Source of the DNA: Thermodesulfovibrio sp.
GTDB taxonomy: Bacteria; Nitrospirota; Thermodesulfovibrionia; Thermodesulfovibrionales; Thermodesulfovibrionaceae
Length of the DNA stretch: 64,000 nucleotides
Assembly: GCA_020725335.1 (NCBI GenBank)
Contig: DYFF01000007.1
Location: 186,001 to 250,000 of the forward strand
Direction: 5' to 3'
Positions 37,352 through 45,588 of the stretch are shown here, piece by piece; the stretch's first letter is position 1, and every line of letters begins with the position of its first letter. A program made the position numbers and the translations under genes. The notes beneath the pieces are model-generated. The model did not search any database and was not told the DNA's origin. It saw only the letters and a program-made list of their open reading frames with translations.

Positions 37352-37642
37352 ATGCTAAAAATATCAATTGATAGAGCAAAGGCTGGAATGATATTAGCCC
37401 AGGATGTGATTAATGAAGCAGGAATTGTCGTTGTCCCAGCTGGTAAAGAGCTTACAGATTCCCTGATTAGTAAACTTTCCCGGATGAATATTGATGTAGT
37501 TTATATAGAAGGAGAGAAAGCCTTACCACCTAAAGAAGTAGTTTTTAGTGAACTTGAGAAAAGATTTCAAAAAATAAATGACAACCCTACCCTTCTTGTA
37601 AAACAAGCTTTAAAAGAACATTTAGAGGAAATGTATAAATGA
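37352..37642 (+). CDS. Small protein of unknown function ahead of HDOD/GGDEF genes
   Basis: The 96-residue protein starts MLKISIDRAKAGMILAQDVI and has a beta-rich first half (GIVVVPAGKELTDSLISKL), then a helical second half. The first half resembles the short domain found at the N-terminus of some HD-GYP and HDOD signalling proteins (L-x-x-G-M-x-L-A-x-D-V pattern). It therefore may be a detached partner of the HDOD protein with which it overlaps by 4 bp. There is no Shine-Dalgarno. A TATAAT at 37341-37346 ends 5 bases before the ATG, inside the very end of the aspS region. Confidence 0.75.
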   Translation: MLKISIDRAKAGMILAQDVINEAGIVVVPAGKELTDSLISKLSRMNIDVVYIEGEKALPPKEVVFSELEKRFQKINDNPTLLVKQALKEHLEEMYK

Positions 37643-38475
37643 ATTCTCAAGAAGTTATTGAAAGGATTGACAAGATTGAAAATCTTCCAACAATCCCCTC
37701 TATTCTTCGTAAAATTCTCGGAATCATAGAAGACCCAAATGTTTCACTACAAAAAATATCAGAATTCGTAGCGTCAGATCCTACTTTAACAGCAAGAATA
37801 CTTAAAATGGTAAACTCACCTGTTTACGGATTTCCAGGAAGAATTTCTTCAATAAATCATGCCATGGTAATATTAGGCTTAAATGTAGTTAAAGGTTTGC
37901 TGATTGGTGTATCTGTTTTCGAAGTTATGAAAAAAAATATGGTTGGTCTGTGGGAACATTCTCTATCTTCAGCCATTTACGCCAAAATAATCTCAAAGAA
38001 AAAGGATTTAGATGCTCCCGAAGAAATATCTGTGGCTGCTCTTTTACATGATATTGGTAAGGTTATTCTTCTCATTGCCTTCAAAGACGAATATACTAAA
38101 ATTCTTGAAATCGCAAAAACAAGGGAGAATTTTCTTTATGAACTGGAAAAGGAACATCTCGGCATAACTCACGCTGAGATAGGTGGTATAGTAGGCAAAA
38201 AATGGAACTTTCCCTTGAAGTTAATTGAACCTATAATGAATCATCATAGACCTCAACTAAGCAAGAATTTTGAGTTGGAAACATCTGTTGTTCATTTATC
38301 AAATATTTTAGCTTTGTCAAGAGGTATTGGCTATTCAGGAGAAATTTATGTAAATCCCATAAATCCGACAAGCTGGCAAAATCTTAATTTCAAGTTTGAA
38401 GATATAAAGGATATTTTTATGGAAGCTGAAGAACCAATTTCTTCATCTCAAGAGATTTTTTCCTCAGATGAGTAA
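37639..38475 (+). CDS. HDOD-domain signalling protein
   Basis: The 278-residue protein is essentially one HDOD domain (residues ~10-210). The family hallmarks are LPTIPSILRKILGIIEDPNVS, DPTLTARILKMVNSPVYGF, and AALLHDIGKVILL where the HD pair survives. HDOD proteins are regulatory scaffolds linked to c-di-GMP and stress signalling; most lack phosphohydrolase activity. It is flanked by a small beta-rich protein and a diguanylate cyclase-like gene, overlapping by 4 and 8 bp, so the three are surely co-translated. Confidence 0.88.
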   Translation: MNSQEVIERIDKIENLPTIPSILRKILGIIEDPNVSLQKISEFVASDPTLTARILKMVNSPVYGFPGRISSINHAMVILGLNVVKGLLIGVSVFEVMKKNMVGLWEHSLSSAIYAKIISKKKDLDAPEEISVAALLHDIGKVILLIAFKDEYTKILEIAKTRENFLYELEKEHLGITHAEIGGIVGKKWNFPLKLIEPIMNHHRPQLSKNFELETSVVHLSNILALSRGIGYSGEIYVNPINPTSWQNLNFKFEDIKDIFMEAEEPISSSQEIFSSDE

Positions 38476-39415
38476 AAAATTAATCGTTCTTATTAAGGAT
38501 AATAATTTAATGAAAAAAATCAGGGAAAAACTTTATCTTCTCGACTATGAAATATACTATTTCGATGAAATAAAACAGGCTATTGATATCATTTATGAAG
38601 AAATCCCTGATTTAATAATCGTTGATAACCTTAATAATCCCTACATTGAAAACTCCTTCATAAATCAGATAAAAAACGATCCTCTATTTGTTTCTATGGT
38701 TGTTATATCTATCGTACCTGATGACTTTACTTATGATTACTGGGATAAACTTTTAATAGACGATTATATTAGATTAGGAAGCTTAGATAAAGACTTAAAA
38801 ATGCGGATAGAACTTTCTTTAAAAAGAGTCGAAAGAATCATAGCTACGAATCCCTTAACAAAACTTCCAGGTAATCTTGTTATACAAAGGGAAATTCAAA
38901 AAAGACTAGACAAGGGTGAAATTTTTGCATTAGCCTATGCAGACCTTGATAATTTCAAACCATTCAATGATAAATACGGCTTTTCGAGAGGTGACGAAGT
39001 AATCAAGATACTCGGCAGAATCATAATGAATATCATAAAATCGGAACAAACTACAGGAAGTTTCATTGGTCACATTGGTGGAGATGATTTCATTTATATT
39101 ATGTCTCCAGAACTAATAGAGAATGCCACGATAAAAATCATAGATGTTTTTGAAAATTTAATCAGAAATTTTTATGATATAGAAGATTTAAAAAAAGGAT
39201 TTTTAGAATCCACTAACAGAAAAGGTGAAAAACAATTCTTTCCTATTATGAGTGTTTCAGTAGGAATTACTTCAAATAAATTTAGAAGCTTTAAACATTT
39301 CAGTGAAATGGCAGAAGCAGCTTCAGAGATGAAAGCAATTGCAAAAAAACAAAAAAATAAAAGATACGCCTTTGATAGAAGAAAAGATATAGACTTAATC
39401 AAGCAAGTTCATTAA
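38468..39415 (+). CDS. Receiver-like/GGDEF protein
   Basis: The 315-residue protein has an N-terminal receiver-like fold (about 1-120; PDLIIVDN supplies a possible phospho-acceptor Asp) and a GGDEF domain (about 135-300). The latter has AYADLDNFKPFNDKYGFSRGDEV and the active-site loop HIGGDDFIY. The GGDDF loop keeps both acidic residues, so c-di-GMP synthesis is plausible. There is no RxxD inhibitory site five residues before it. It is the third gene of the small/HDOD/GGDEF operon and overlaps the convergent zapA by 21 bp. Confidence 0.87.
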   Translation: MSKKLIVLIKDNNLMKKIREKLYLLDYEIYYFDEIKQAIDIIYEEIPDLIIVDNLNNPYIENSFINQIKNDPLFVSMVVISIVPDDFTYDYWDKLLIDDYIRLGSLDKDLKMRIELSLKRVERIIATNPLTKLPGNLVIQREIQKRLDKGEIFALAYADLDNFKPFNDKYGFSRGDEVIKILGRIIMNIIKSEQTTGSFIGHIGGDDFIYIMSPELIENATIKIIDVFENLIRNFYDIEDLKKGFLESTNRKGEKQFFPIMSVSVGITSNKFRSFKHFSEMAEAASEMKAIAKKQKNKRYAFDRRKDIDLIKQVH

Positions 39416-39670
39416 TTCATTTGTTTTAGTCTCTATTTCTTGAAGTTTTTTCATAGTTTCTTCAAGAGTTTTTTTAGTCTCTTCAAGCTCATCGGCAACA
39501 TAAAAACAAGCAAGAATGGCTGCCCTTAAGGGCGTAAGATTAGGATTTTGTTCATAAACGCTTCTTAGTTTTTCATCCACATAGGCAGCCAAATTCTGAA
39601 TGTAATCCGAGGGTTTCTCGCCTCTTATTGTATATCTCTGCCCCAGTATGAATACTTCAGTCTTATGCAT
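39395..39670 (-). CDS. zapA: Cell division protein ZapA
   Basis: ZapA binds FtsZ and bundles its filaments at midcell. The 91-residue protein begins TEVFILGQRYTIRGEKPSDYIQNLAAYVDEKL, which is the globular ZapA head, followed by a C-terminal coiled coil (ADELEETKKTLEETMKKLQE). It overlaps the upstream coiled-coil gene by 8 bp. The sequence between these genes leaves no room for the 6S RNA gene that follows zapA in many bacteria. Confidence 0.9.
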   Translation of the reverse strand: MHKTEVFILGQRYTIRGEKPSDYIQNLAAYVDEKLRSVYEQNPNLTPLRAAILACFYVADELEETKKTLEETMKKLQEIETKTNELMNLLD

Positions 39671-39869
39671 TTGAATCTAAATCAAGCTCTCTTAACAATG
39701 CTTCAATTTGTTTCTTTATTAAATCGCGTTCAGATAATAGGTTTTCTATTTCTTGATTTTTAGTTTTTATAATTTCCTCCAAACTCATAACTCTTTTTTG
39801 AAGTTCTTCCTTTTCTGCCTTTAAAGATTTAATCTTGTCAATTGCTGTTTGAATTTTCTGATCAATCAT
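39663..39869 (-). CDS. Small coiled-coil protein, ZapB-like by position and form
   Basis: The 68-residue protein is almost entirely one predicted coiled coil (IDKIKSLKAEKEELQKRVMS and following), like ZapB, the small coiled-coil partner of ZapA. Sequence alone cannot prove ZapB because such coils have low complexity. The 8-bp overlap with zapA and 4-bp overlap with the lytic transglycosylase gene argue for co-translation and a division role. Confidence 0.72.
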   Translation of the reverse strand: MIDQKIQTAIDKIKSLKAEKEELQKRVMSLEEIIKTKNQEIENLLSERDLIKKQIEALLRELDLDSNA

Positions 39870-41776
39870 TTTTCATTCCCTCCTTTAATTTTTATTATTT
39901 CTGAAATCCTCTCTGGAGATAGATTATAATACATTCTTAAATATTCAAAATATGATGTTAAAACCCTTTTTACATAAGCACGCGTTTCACCATAGGGTAT
40001 ATCTTCTATAAACTCGTCTATTTGCATATATTTATTTTCATTAATCCACGAATGCACAACCTTTTCTCCAGCATTATATGCAGCAATTGCTAATACAATG
40101 TTATCAAATTCATTAATAAGTTTCTTTAAGTAATAGCTACCAATAGAAATATTTTTTTCTATTTCAAATATTTCTCTTTCATCTCTTATGTTTACTCCTA
40201 TTTTTTTTGCTTCTCTTTTTGCTGTAGCTGGCATAAGTTGCATAAGGCCAAGAGCTCCAGCAGGAGAAATTGCTTTTCTATCAAATCTTGATTCTTCTCT
40301 CATAATTGCTAAAATAAGAGCAGGCTCTAAATCAAGCTTTTTAGAAAGTCTGCTAACTGTTTCAATAAAAACTTTAGGATATAGGAGTTCTTGATACTTA
40401 ATATTATTAGGGAATTTTGATATTAATCTTACTGATGTAGAGTAATCTCCGAGATTATTTAAAAGTATGCAATAAAAGGGAATATTTTCCATGTCTCGAT
40501 TATTTTTAAGGAGAAATTTTAATTCTTTAAGTGCCTCCTCTTTAAAATCTGCTTGCATCAGAATTTTTAATCTTGCTGGTATAATTTTATTATCAATAAT
40601 TGTTTTTGTCTCAGGAATATGGGAAATTTTGCCTCTCATGTATAGAAGATATGAATAAAAATCAGACTTTCGAAACTCTATAGAATACTCTTTTGCAGTA
40701 ACTACACCTTCTTTGTCCCTTGTCCTTTCAAACCAATAAAGATATTTTAAATTACCATATTTATTGTAAAGTTCCTTAAATGTATTCCTCGCTTCATTAT
40801 AATTACCAGATAAATATTGATTCCAGCCCAAATACCACAAAGCTTCCTCTCTGGAAGATGGGTATCTATTAATTACAGTTTTTAAAATTTCTAAAGACTC
40901 ATATGAATTCCCAGCTCTTCTTTTAATATTGGCATAATTTATTAATAGCTCTCCAATCCTCTGATCTCCCGATTTAACATAATTTGGAAGTTCTTTATCA
41001 AAAGAACTAAAATCTTTAGCTCTTAGTAAAGACCTACCTCTCCAATAGGAATCATTAATTTTTTTAAAAATCGCTGCACTTTCTTCATATCTCTTCTGCA
41101 TAAAAAGACTGTAACCAAGATTCCAAAGAATATCTTCATTTAATTTATTTTTTGATTTTGTCAATGCTTCCCTAAGATATTTCTCAGCTTTTTTGAACAT
41201 ATAGGCATTATTAAGAGCTTTAGCTTTTTTTATTAAATCTTCTGCTGTTATATCTTCATCTAAAAGGTTTGATTCCGCTTTATCAGCAAAAGATGAGGCT
41301 GTTAAAAAAATTTCCTTAAATAATTTTTTAGCTTTATCTTTCTGATCTTTTTCTTTTAAATATTCTGCATAATTAAACTTAGTCTCTAAATCATCGGGAT
41401 AATCATTTATGTATAATTGATAGGCTGACATAAGATTAGGACTATCAAGCTTTTTTAATATATATATCTCTTGTTTCTTTACTTCTTTAAGTAGAGGAGA
41501 AGAAGAGTAATTTTTCTTTATTTCGTTTAAATCTATGAGGGCTCTCTCATATTGAGCCCTCTCTAAATAAGCCTTTGCGCGCCAGAAAAGAATATAGTCT
41601 TCTATTTCCTTGAATTCTAACAAAGCTTTAGTTAGATTATTTTCTGCAGAAATGAAATTACCAGAATCTAAATCTTTTTTACCAGTGATTAAATAATCTA
41701 AAGAAGAAAAGTTAGATAGAGTAGAAGATGGGAAGCTTATTAATAAAAAAAATATTATAAATAATAATTTTTTCAT
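39866..41776 (-). CDS. slt: Soluble lytic murein transglycosylase with TPR-like repeats
   Basis: The 636-residue secreted protein has a hydrophobic signal sequence (KKLLFIIFFLLISFPSS), a long alpha-helical region of TPR-like repeats (about 30-460), and a C-terminal SLT domain with catalytic Glu in AIMREESRFDRKAISPAGA and GLMQLMPATAKREAK. It cleaves peptidoglycan glycan strands to anhydromuropeptides in the periplasm. The gene sits between aroC (2 bp away) and the zapA/coiled-coil pair, coupling wall cleavage and division genes. Confidence 0.93.
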   Translation of the reverse strand: MKKLLFIIFFLLISFPSSTLSNFSSLDYLITGKKDLDSGNFISAENNLTKALLEFKEIEDYILFWRAKAYLERAQYERALIDLNEIKKNYSSSPLLKEVKKQEIYILKKLDSPNLMSAYQLYINDYPDDLETKFNYAEYLKEKDQKDKAKKLFKEIFLTASSFADKAESNLLDEDITAEDLIKKAKALNNAYMFKKAEKYLREALTKSKNKLNEDILWNLGYSLFMQKRYEESAAIFKKINDSYWRGRSLLRAKDFSSFDKELPNYVKSGDQRIGELLINYANIKRRAGNSYESLEILKTVINRYPSSREEALWYLGWNQYLSGNYNEARNTFKELYNKYGNLKYLYWFERTRDKEGVVTAKEYSIEFRKSDFYSYLLYMRGKISHIPETKTIIDNKIIPARLKILMQADFKEEALKELKFLLKNNRDMENIPFYCILLNNLGDYSTSVRLISKFPNNIKYQELLYPKVFIETVSRLSKKLDLEPALILAIMREESRFDRKAISPAGALGLMQLMPATAKREAKKIGVNIRDEREIFEIEKNISIGSYYLKKLINEFDNIVLAIAAYNAGEKVVHSWINENKYMQIDEFIEDIPYGETRAYVKRVLTSYFEYLRMYYNLSPERISEIIKIKGGNEK

Positions 41777-41778
41777 TT

Positions 41779-42942
41779 CTATTTTAAAGTGTTCTGATAA
41801 AAATCGTAACTCGCTCTTATTTCAGCAATACTGTCACCGCCAAATTTTTCAAGAAATGCTTGAGCTATACACCAGGCAAGAACAGACTCTCCAATAATAC
41901 TGGCAGATGGTACAGCACAAATATCTGAACGTTCATAGGTAGCCTCAACAGTTTCTTTTGTAAAAATATCAACAGACTTAAGAGGTTTTCTCAAAGTAGG
42001 TATAGGTTTCATTGTTGCCTTTACGATAATTGGCATTCCATTTGACATTCCTCCCTCTATACCGCCCATATGATTAGTTTTCCTAAAAAATTTTTTCTTG
42101 TAGAATATTTCATCCATTAATTTAGAACCAAATTCATTACCAAGCTTTACACCGTCTCCAATTTCAACTGCTTTAATAGCCTGAATACTCATCATTGCTC
42201 CAGCTATTATTCCATCAAGCTTTCGATCCCAGTGAACATAACTTCCAAGCCCTATGGGAACATTAGTAGCAAAAACTAAAAATCCTCCCCCTACACTATC
42301 TCCAGTTTTCATGGCTTTATCAATAACTTTTATCATTTCTTTTTCTATGTCGGAAAAAGGACATCTTACAGATGAGCTATCAGCCATTTTTGAAAACTTT
42401 ATCAAATCTTTTTCATTTAACTTGAAAGTACTAACATCAAGACCTGCAGAGCCTATCTTAATTACAAAACTGCCAATTTGAATGTTGAACTCTTTCAAAA
42501 ATTGCTTGGCTAAAGCCCCTATCGCAACACGCATCGCTGTTTCTCTTGCTGAAGAACGTTCCAGCACATTTCTTATATCTGAATGATTGTACTTAATTAT
42601 ACCCGGTAAATCCGCATGTCCGGGTCTTGGTTTTGTAACTGGTGGTATCGAAGCATCAAAAGCAGGATCATCATTCATAGCTTTTTCCCAATTTTGCCAA
42701 TCTCTATTTTTTATGAAAAGGGTTATTGGAGAACCTAAGGTTTTTCCCCATCTTATTCCAGATAGAAACTCCACCTCATCGGATTCTATTTTCATTCTAC
42801 CACCTCTTCCATAACCCTGCTGCCTTCTTTTGAGTTCATGATTTATAAATTCTTTAGAAATTGTTAAACCTGAAGGCATTCCTTCTATAATGCCAATAAG
42901 GCCTTTGCCGTGAGATTCTCCAGCTGTTAGAAATCTTAACAT
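41779..42942 (-). CDS. aroC: Chorismate synthase
   Basis: AroC converts 5-enolpyruvylshikimate-3-phosphate to chorismate using reduced FMN. The 387-residue enzyme starts MLRFLTAGESHGKGLIGIIE and has RPGHADLPGIIKY, NVLERSSARETAMRVAIGA and the C-terminal ERSDICAVPSASIIGE, all family signatures. It supplies the aromatic pathway, which may connect to the aryl-acid cluster at the window start. The gene begins a minus-strand run with slt, the coiled coil and zapA. Confidence 0.97.
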   Translation of the reverse strand: MLRFLTAGESHGKGLIGIIEGMPSGLTISKEFINHELKRRQQGYGRGGRMKIESDEVEFLSGIRWGKTLGSPITLFIKNRDWQNWEKAMNDDPAFDASIPPVTKPRPGHADLPGIIKYNHSDIRNVLERSSARETAMRVAIGALAKQFLKEFNIQIGSFVIKIGSAGLDVSTFKLNEKDLIKFSKMADSSSVRCPFSDIEKEMIKVIDKAMKTGDSVGGGFLVFATNVPIGLGSYVHWDRKLDGIIAGAMMSIQAIKAVEIGDGVKLGNEFGSKLMDEIFYKKKFFRKTNHMGGIEGGMSNGMPIIVKATMKPIPTLRKPLKSVDIFTKETVEATYERSDICAVPSASIIGESVLAWCIAQAFLEKFGGDSIAEIRASYDFYQNTLK

Positions 42943-42983
42943 AGCCTTATTTTATAAAATATCAATCTTTTTTTTCATCTTGA

Positions 42984-43499
42984 TTAGAAATAAACAATTT
43001 TTTTACCCCCAAGATGCATAGGTACAGAGTCTGATTTCCAAAGGTTTTTTACAAAATATTTTTCTTCTACCTTACAGTTTAATACATCTGCTAAAAAAGC
43101 ATAACACTCCCCAGCATCTATAGTTGATACAACTTTACACTCTAAAAATCCGATACAACCTTCTACTAATGGTGCAGAAATCTTTTCTGCTTTAAAAATT
43201 TTAAGTTGTGCCTCTTTAAATTTATTCGTTTTTCTTCCTGATTTAGAACCACAAATCCATATGGCTTTCTCCATACCTTTTGGAGGAATATTAATGGCAA
43301 ATTCACCAGTCTCTAAAATTAATTCTGTAGTGTAGTGCTCCTTTGACACACATACAATAATCTTAGGAGGCTCTTCCGATGCGGGAGTAGCCCAAGCACA
43401 GGACATTACGTTAATCCTACCATCTTTACCTACAGAAGTAAGCAAAAAAACAATCTTCGGGTGTAATAACCTATAAAAATTTTCCGATAAGTTTTTCAT
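42984..43499 (-). CDS. Flavin reductase-like (flavoredoxin-type) protein
   Basis: The 171-residue FMN-binding split-barrel protein belongs to the flavin reductase domain family. VFLLTSVGKDGRINVMSCAW, ATPASEEPPKIIVCVSKEHYT and TGEFAINIPPK are the usual FMN-contact regions. Relatives in sulfate reducers act as flavoredoxins or in oxygen stress. It forms a single-gene unit next to the ribonucleotide reductase, with about 55 bp between them. Confidence 0.85.
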   Translation of the reverse strand: MKNLSENFYRLLHPKIVFLLTSVGKDGRINVMSCAWATPASEEPPKIIVCVSKEHYTTELILETGEFAINIPPKGMEKAIWICGSKSGRKTNKFKEAQLKIFKAEKISAPLVEGCIGFLECKVVSTIDAGECYAFLADVLNCKVEEKYFVKNLWKSDSVPMHLGGKKIVYF

Positions 43500-43554
43500 T
43501 GTATACCCCCTTTATTTTCTTTATTTTAATTAATACTAAAAAATTAAACCCTTA

Positions 43555-45309
43555 TCATACTACATCATGAAATCTGGTTACCCGAAGCATTCTTCCTTTA
43601 AGTTCACAACACTCTGAAATATGAGCATCACTCAACTTAATAATTGTGCCTTTCTTAGAACCATATCTAAAAACCGTTATTCCTTTAAGTCCCTTTTTAT
43701 AGGCAAGTAGAAATATTTTTGCTACTTCTTCCTTTTTTGTTCTCTCTGAAAGATTGATTGTTTTAGAAACAGCATTATCTGTATATTTCTGAAAAGATGC
43801 CTGCATTTCAATGTGCTGCTCTGGTGTTATTTCAATAGCGGTTTTGAAAAGATTCTTAATTTTTGAGGATATTCCCTTTATTCCTCTCAAGGTACCCCTT
43901 TTTCTAATTTCCTCAATAAAATTTTCACTGTAAAATCCCTCATTTTGAGCAAATTCAACTAAATATTTATTAATTATCTCAAATTCTCTATCAAGGATCC
44001 TCTGCTTATAGGCAAGCAAAAAATATGGTTCTATTCCACTTGAACAGTCAGCAATTATTGATATAGTTCCTGTTGGTGCTATTGTTGTAGTAGTAGCATT
44101 TCTCATAGGTATACCCTTTTTATCCCATACCGAGCCTTTAAAATTAGGAAAAGTTCCCCGCTTTTGAGCAAGCTCAACAGATGCCTCATGAGACTTATCT
44201 CTTATGAATTTCATAACTTGCTCAGCTAACAAAAGAGCTTTTTTGTGATTATAAGGAATCATTAAATTTGTCAAGCAATCAGCCCATCCCATTATGCCAA
44301 GCCCTATTTTTCTATTTCCCTTATGCATTCTTTCAACCTCAGGCACAGGATAATTAGTAACATCAATTGCGTCATCAAGAAATCTCGTGGCAAGTTTAAC
44401 ATCATCACCTAAGAGATTAAAATTAATCTTTCCATTTATTACATACTTTGATAAATTTATCGAACCAAGAATACAAGCCTCATAAGGTAAAAGTGGTTGT
44501 TCTCCGCAAGGATTTGTACAATCTATAATTCCTAAATGGGGGGTAGGATTATATTTATTGATACTATCAATAAATATAATTCCTGGATCTCCAACTTCCC
44601 AGGCAGACTGGACTATTTCATTAAAAATTTCCTTTGCCTTTAATTTCTTCACTATTTCCCCATTTCTTGGATTTATAAGAGGTAAATAATCATCTTTAAA
44701 AAAGGCTTCCATAAAGGAATCTGTAATTGCGACGGAAATATTAAAATTACTAAGATTTTCAATGCGTTTCACCCTTATAAATTCAATAATATCAGGGTGG
44801 TCAACTCTTAAAACTCCCATATTAGCACCTCTTCTTGCCCCACCCTGTTTTATGATGTCTGAAGCTTTATCAAATATCTTCATGAAAGATACAGGTCCGC
44901 TTGCTATACCTCCTGTAGAATGAACAATATCGCCTTTAGGTCTCAATTTAGAAAAATTAAAACCTGTACCTCCACCACTTTGAAGAATAAGCGCCGTATC
45001 CATTAATGTTTTAAATATAGATTCAATTGAATCCTCTATAGGAAGTACAAAACAAGCAGCAAGCTGAGCTTTTGTTTTACCTGCATTCATTAAAGCTGGT
45101 GAATTTGGTAGAAACCTTAAGTTGCTCATCATATCAAAAAATTTCTCTGACAATTCTGAAGGATTTTCTCCGTAAAATTCCTCTGCTTGCGTAATATAAT
45201 TTGCTACTCTATAAAAGAGCCCTTCAGGATTTTCTATAATCTGTCCTTTTTCATTTTTTAAGAAATATCTTATTTCAAGAACTATTTTTGCTCTATCACT
45301 TAAGTTCAT
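43555..45309 (-). CDS. nrdJ: Adenosylcobalamin-dependent (class II) ribonucleoside-diphosphate reductase
   Basis: The 584-residue oxygen-independent reductase reduces ribonucleotides with a B12-generated thiyl radical. AACFVLPIEDSIESIFKTLMD and SGGGTGFNFSKLRPKGD form the substrate region, and TNPCGEQPLLPYEACILGSI carries the N-x-C-x-E active-site loop. The C-terminus ends ECCELKGRMLRVTRFHDVV; the usual CxxC tail that re-reduces the active site is not evident, although a vicinal Cys pair is present. I take the ATG at 45309 over the TTG just upstream. No Shine-Dalgarno is visible. Confidence 0.92.
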   Translation of the reverse strand: MNLSDRAKIVLEIRYFLKNEKGQIIENPEGLFYRVANYITQAEEFYGENPSELSEKFFDMMSNLRFLPNSPALMNAGKTKAQLAACFVLPIEDSIESIFKTLMDTALILQSGGGTGFNFSKLRPKGDIVHSTGGIASGPVSFMKIFDKASDIIKQGGARRGANMGVLRVDHPDIIEFIRVKRIENLSNFNISVAITDSFMEAFFKDDYLPLINPRNGEIVKKLKAKEIFNEIVQSAWEVGDPGIIFIDSINKYNPTPHLGIIDCTNPCGEQPLLPYEACILGSINLSKYVINGKINFNLLGDDVKLATRFLDDAIDVTNYPVPEVERMHKGNRKIGLGIMGWADCLTNLMIPYNHKKALLLAEQVMKFIRDKSHEASVELAQKRGTFPNFKGSVWDKKGIPMRNATTTTIAPTGTISIIADCSSGIEPYFLLAYKQRILDREFEIINKYLVEFAQNEGFYSENFIEEIRKRGTLRGIKGISSKIKNLFKTAIEITPEQHIEMQASFQKYTDNAVSKTINLSERTKKEEVAKIFLLAYKKGLKGITVFRYGSKKGTIIKLSDAHISECCELKGRMLRVTRFHDVV

Positions 45310-45333
45310 CAATTATAAGTCTATCATATTCTG

Positions 45334-45363
45334 TTGCAACTTTAGGATGGGAAAAATTAAAAT
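45334..45363 (+). promoter_or_regulatory. yacG promoter, leaderless layout
   Basis: TTGCAA (45334-45339), an 18-base spacer and TAAAAT (45358-45363) end 6 bases before the yacG ATG at 45370; no Shine-Dalgarno lies between. TTGCAA is palindromic, and 16 bases away on the opposite strand a perfect TATAAT (45317-45312) points to nrdJ, although it ends only 2 bases before the nrdJ ATG. Confidence 0.5.
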
Positions 45364-45369
45364 TATACC

Positions 45370-45588
45370 ATGAAAATTAAATGCCCTGTTTGCGGTAAAG
45401 TTGTTGAATATGAAAATAATGAATCGAGACCATTTTGTTCAAAAAGCTGTAAAATTATTGACCTATGGAATTGGTTTCATGAATACTATTCAATAAAAAT
45501 TGAAGAAATCGATGAAAAAATAAACTCAGAGGAGGGAAAAAATGATAAAACTTACGGTTTGTGGTGCAGCAGGAAGAATGGGCAGTAG
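45370..45588 (+). CDS. yacG: DNA gyrase inhibitor/zinc-ribbon protein YacG
   Basis: The 72-residue protein carries the YacG zinc site as CPVCGKVVEYENNESRPFCS with the fourth Cys in KSCKIIDLWNWFHEYY, the family signature. E. coli YacG binds gyrase. It usually sits near coaE/zapD; here it is coupled to dapB, whose first 47 bp overlap its end. The C-terminal ~20 residues (DKTYGLWCSRKNGQ) are encoded within dapB and are probably not conserved. Transcription seems leaderless from 45364-45370. Confidence 0.85.
   Translation: MKIKCPVCGKVVEYENNESRPFCSKSCKIIDLWNWFHEYYSIKIEEIDEKINSEEGKNDKTYGLWCSRKNGQ

Noticed and set aside
39395-39870. 6S RNA gene near zapA
   Set aside because: The genes overlap, leaving no space for a ~180-base RNA; no such structure is seen.
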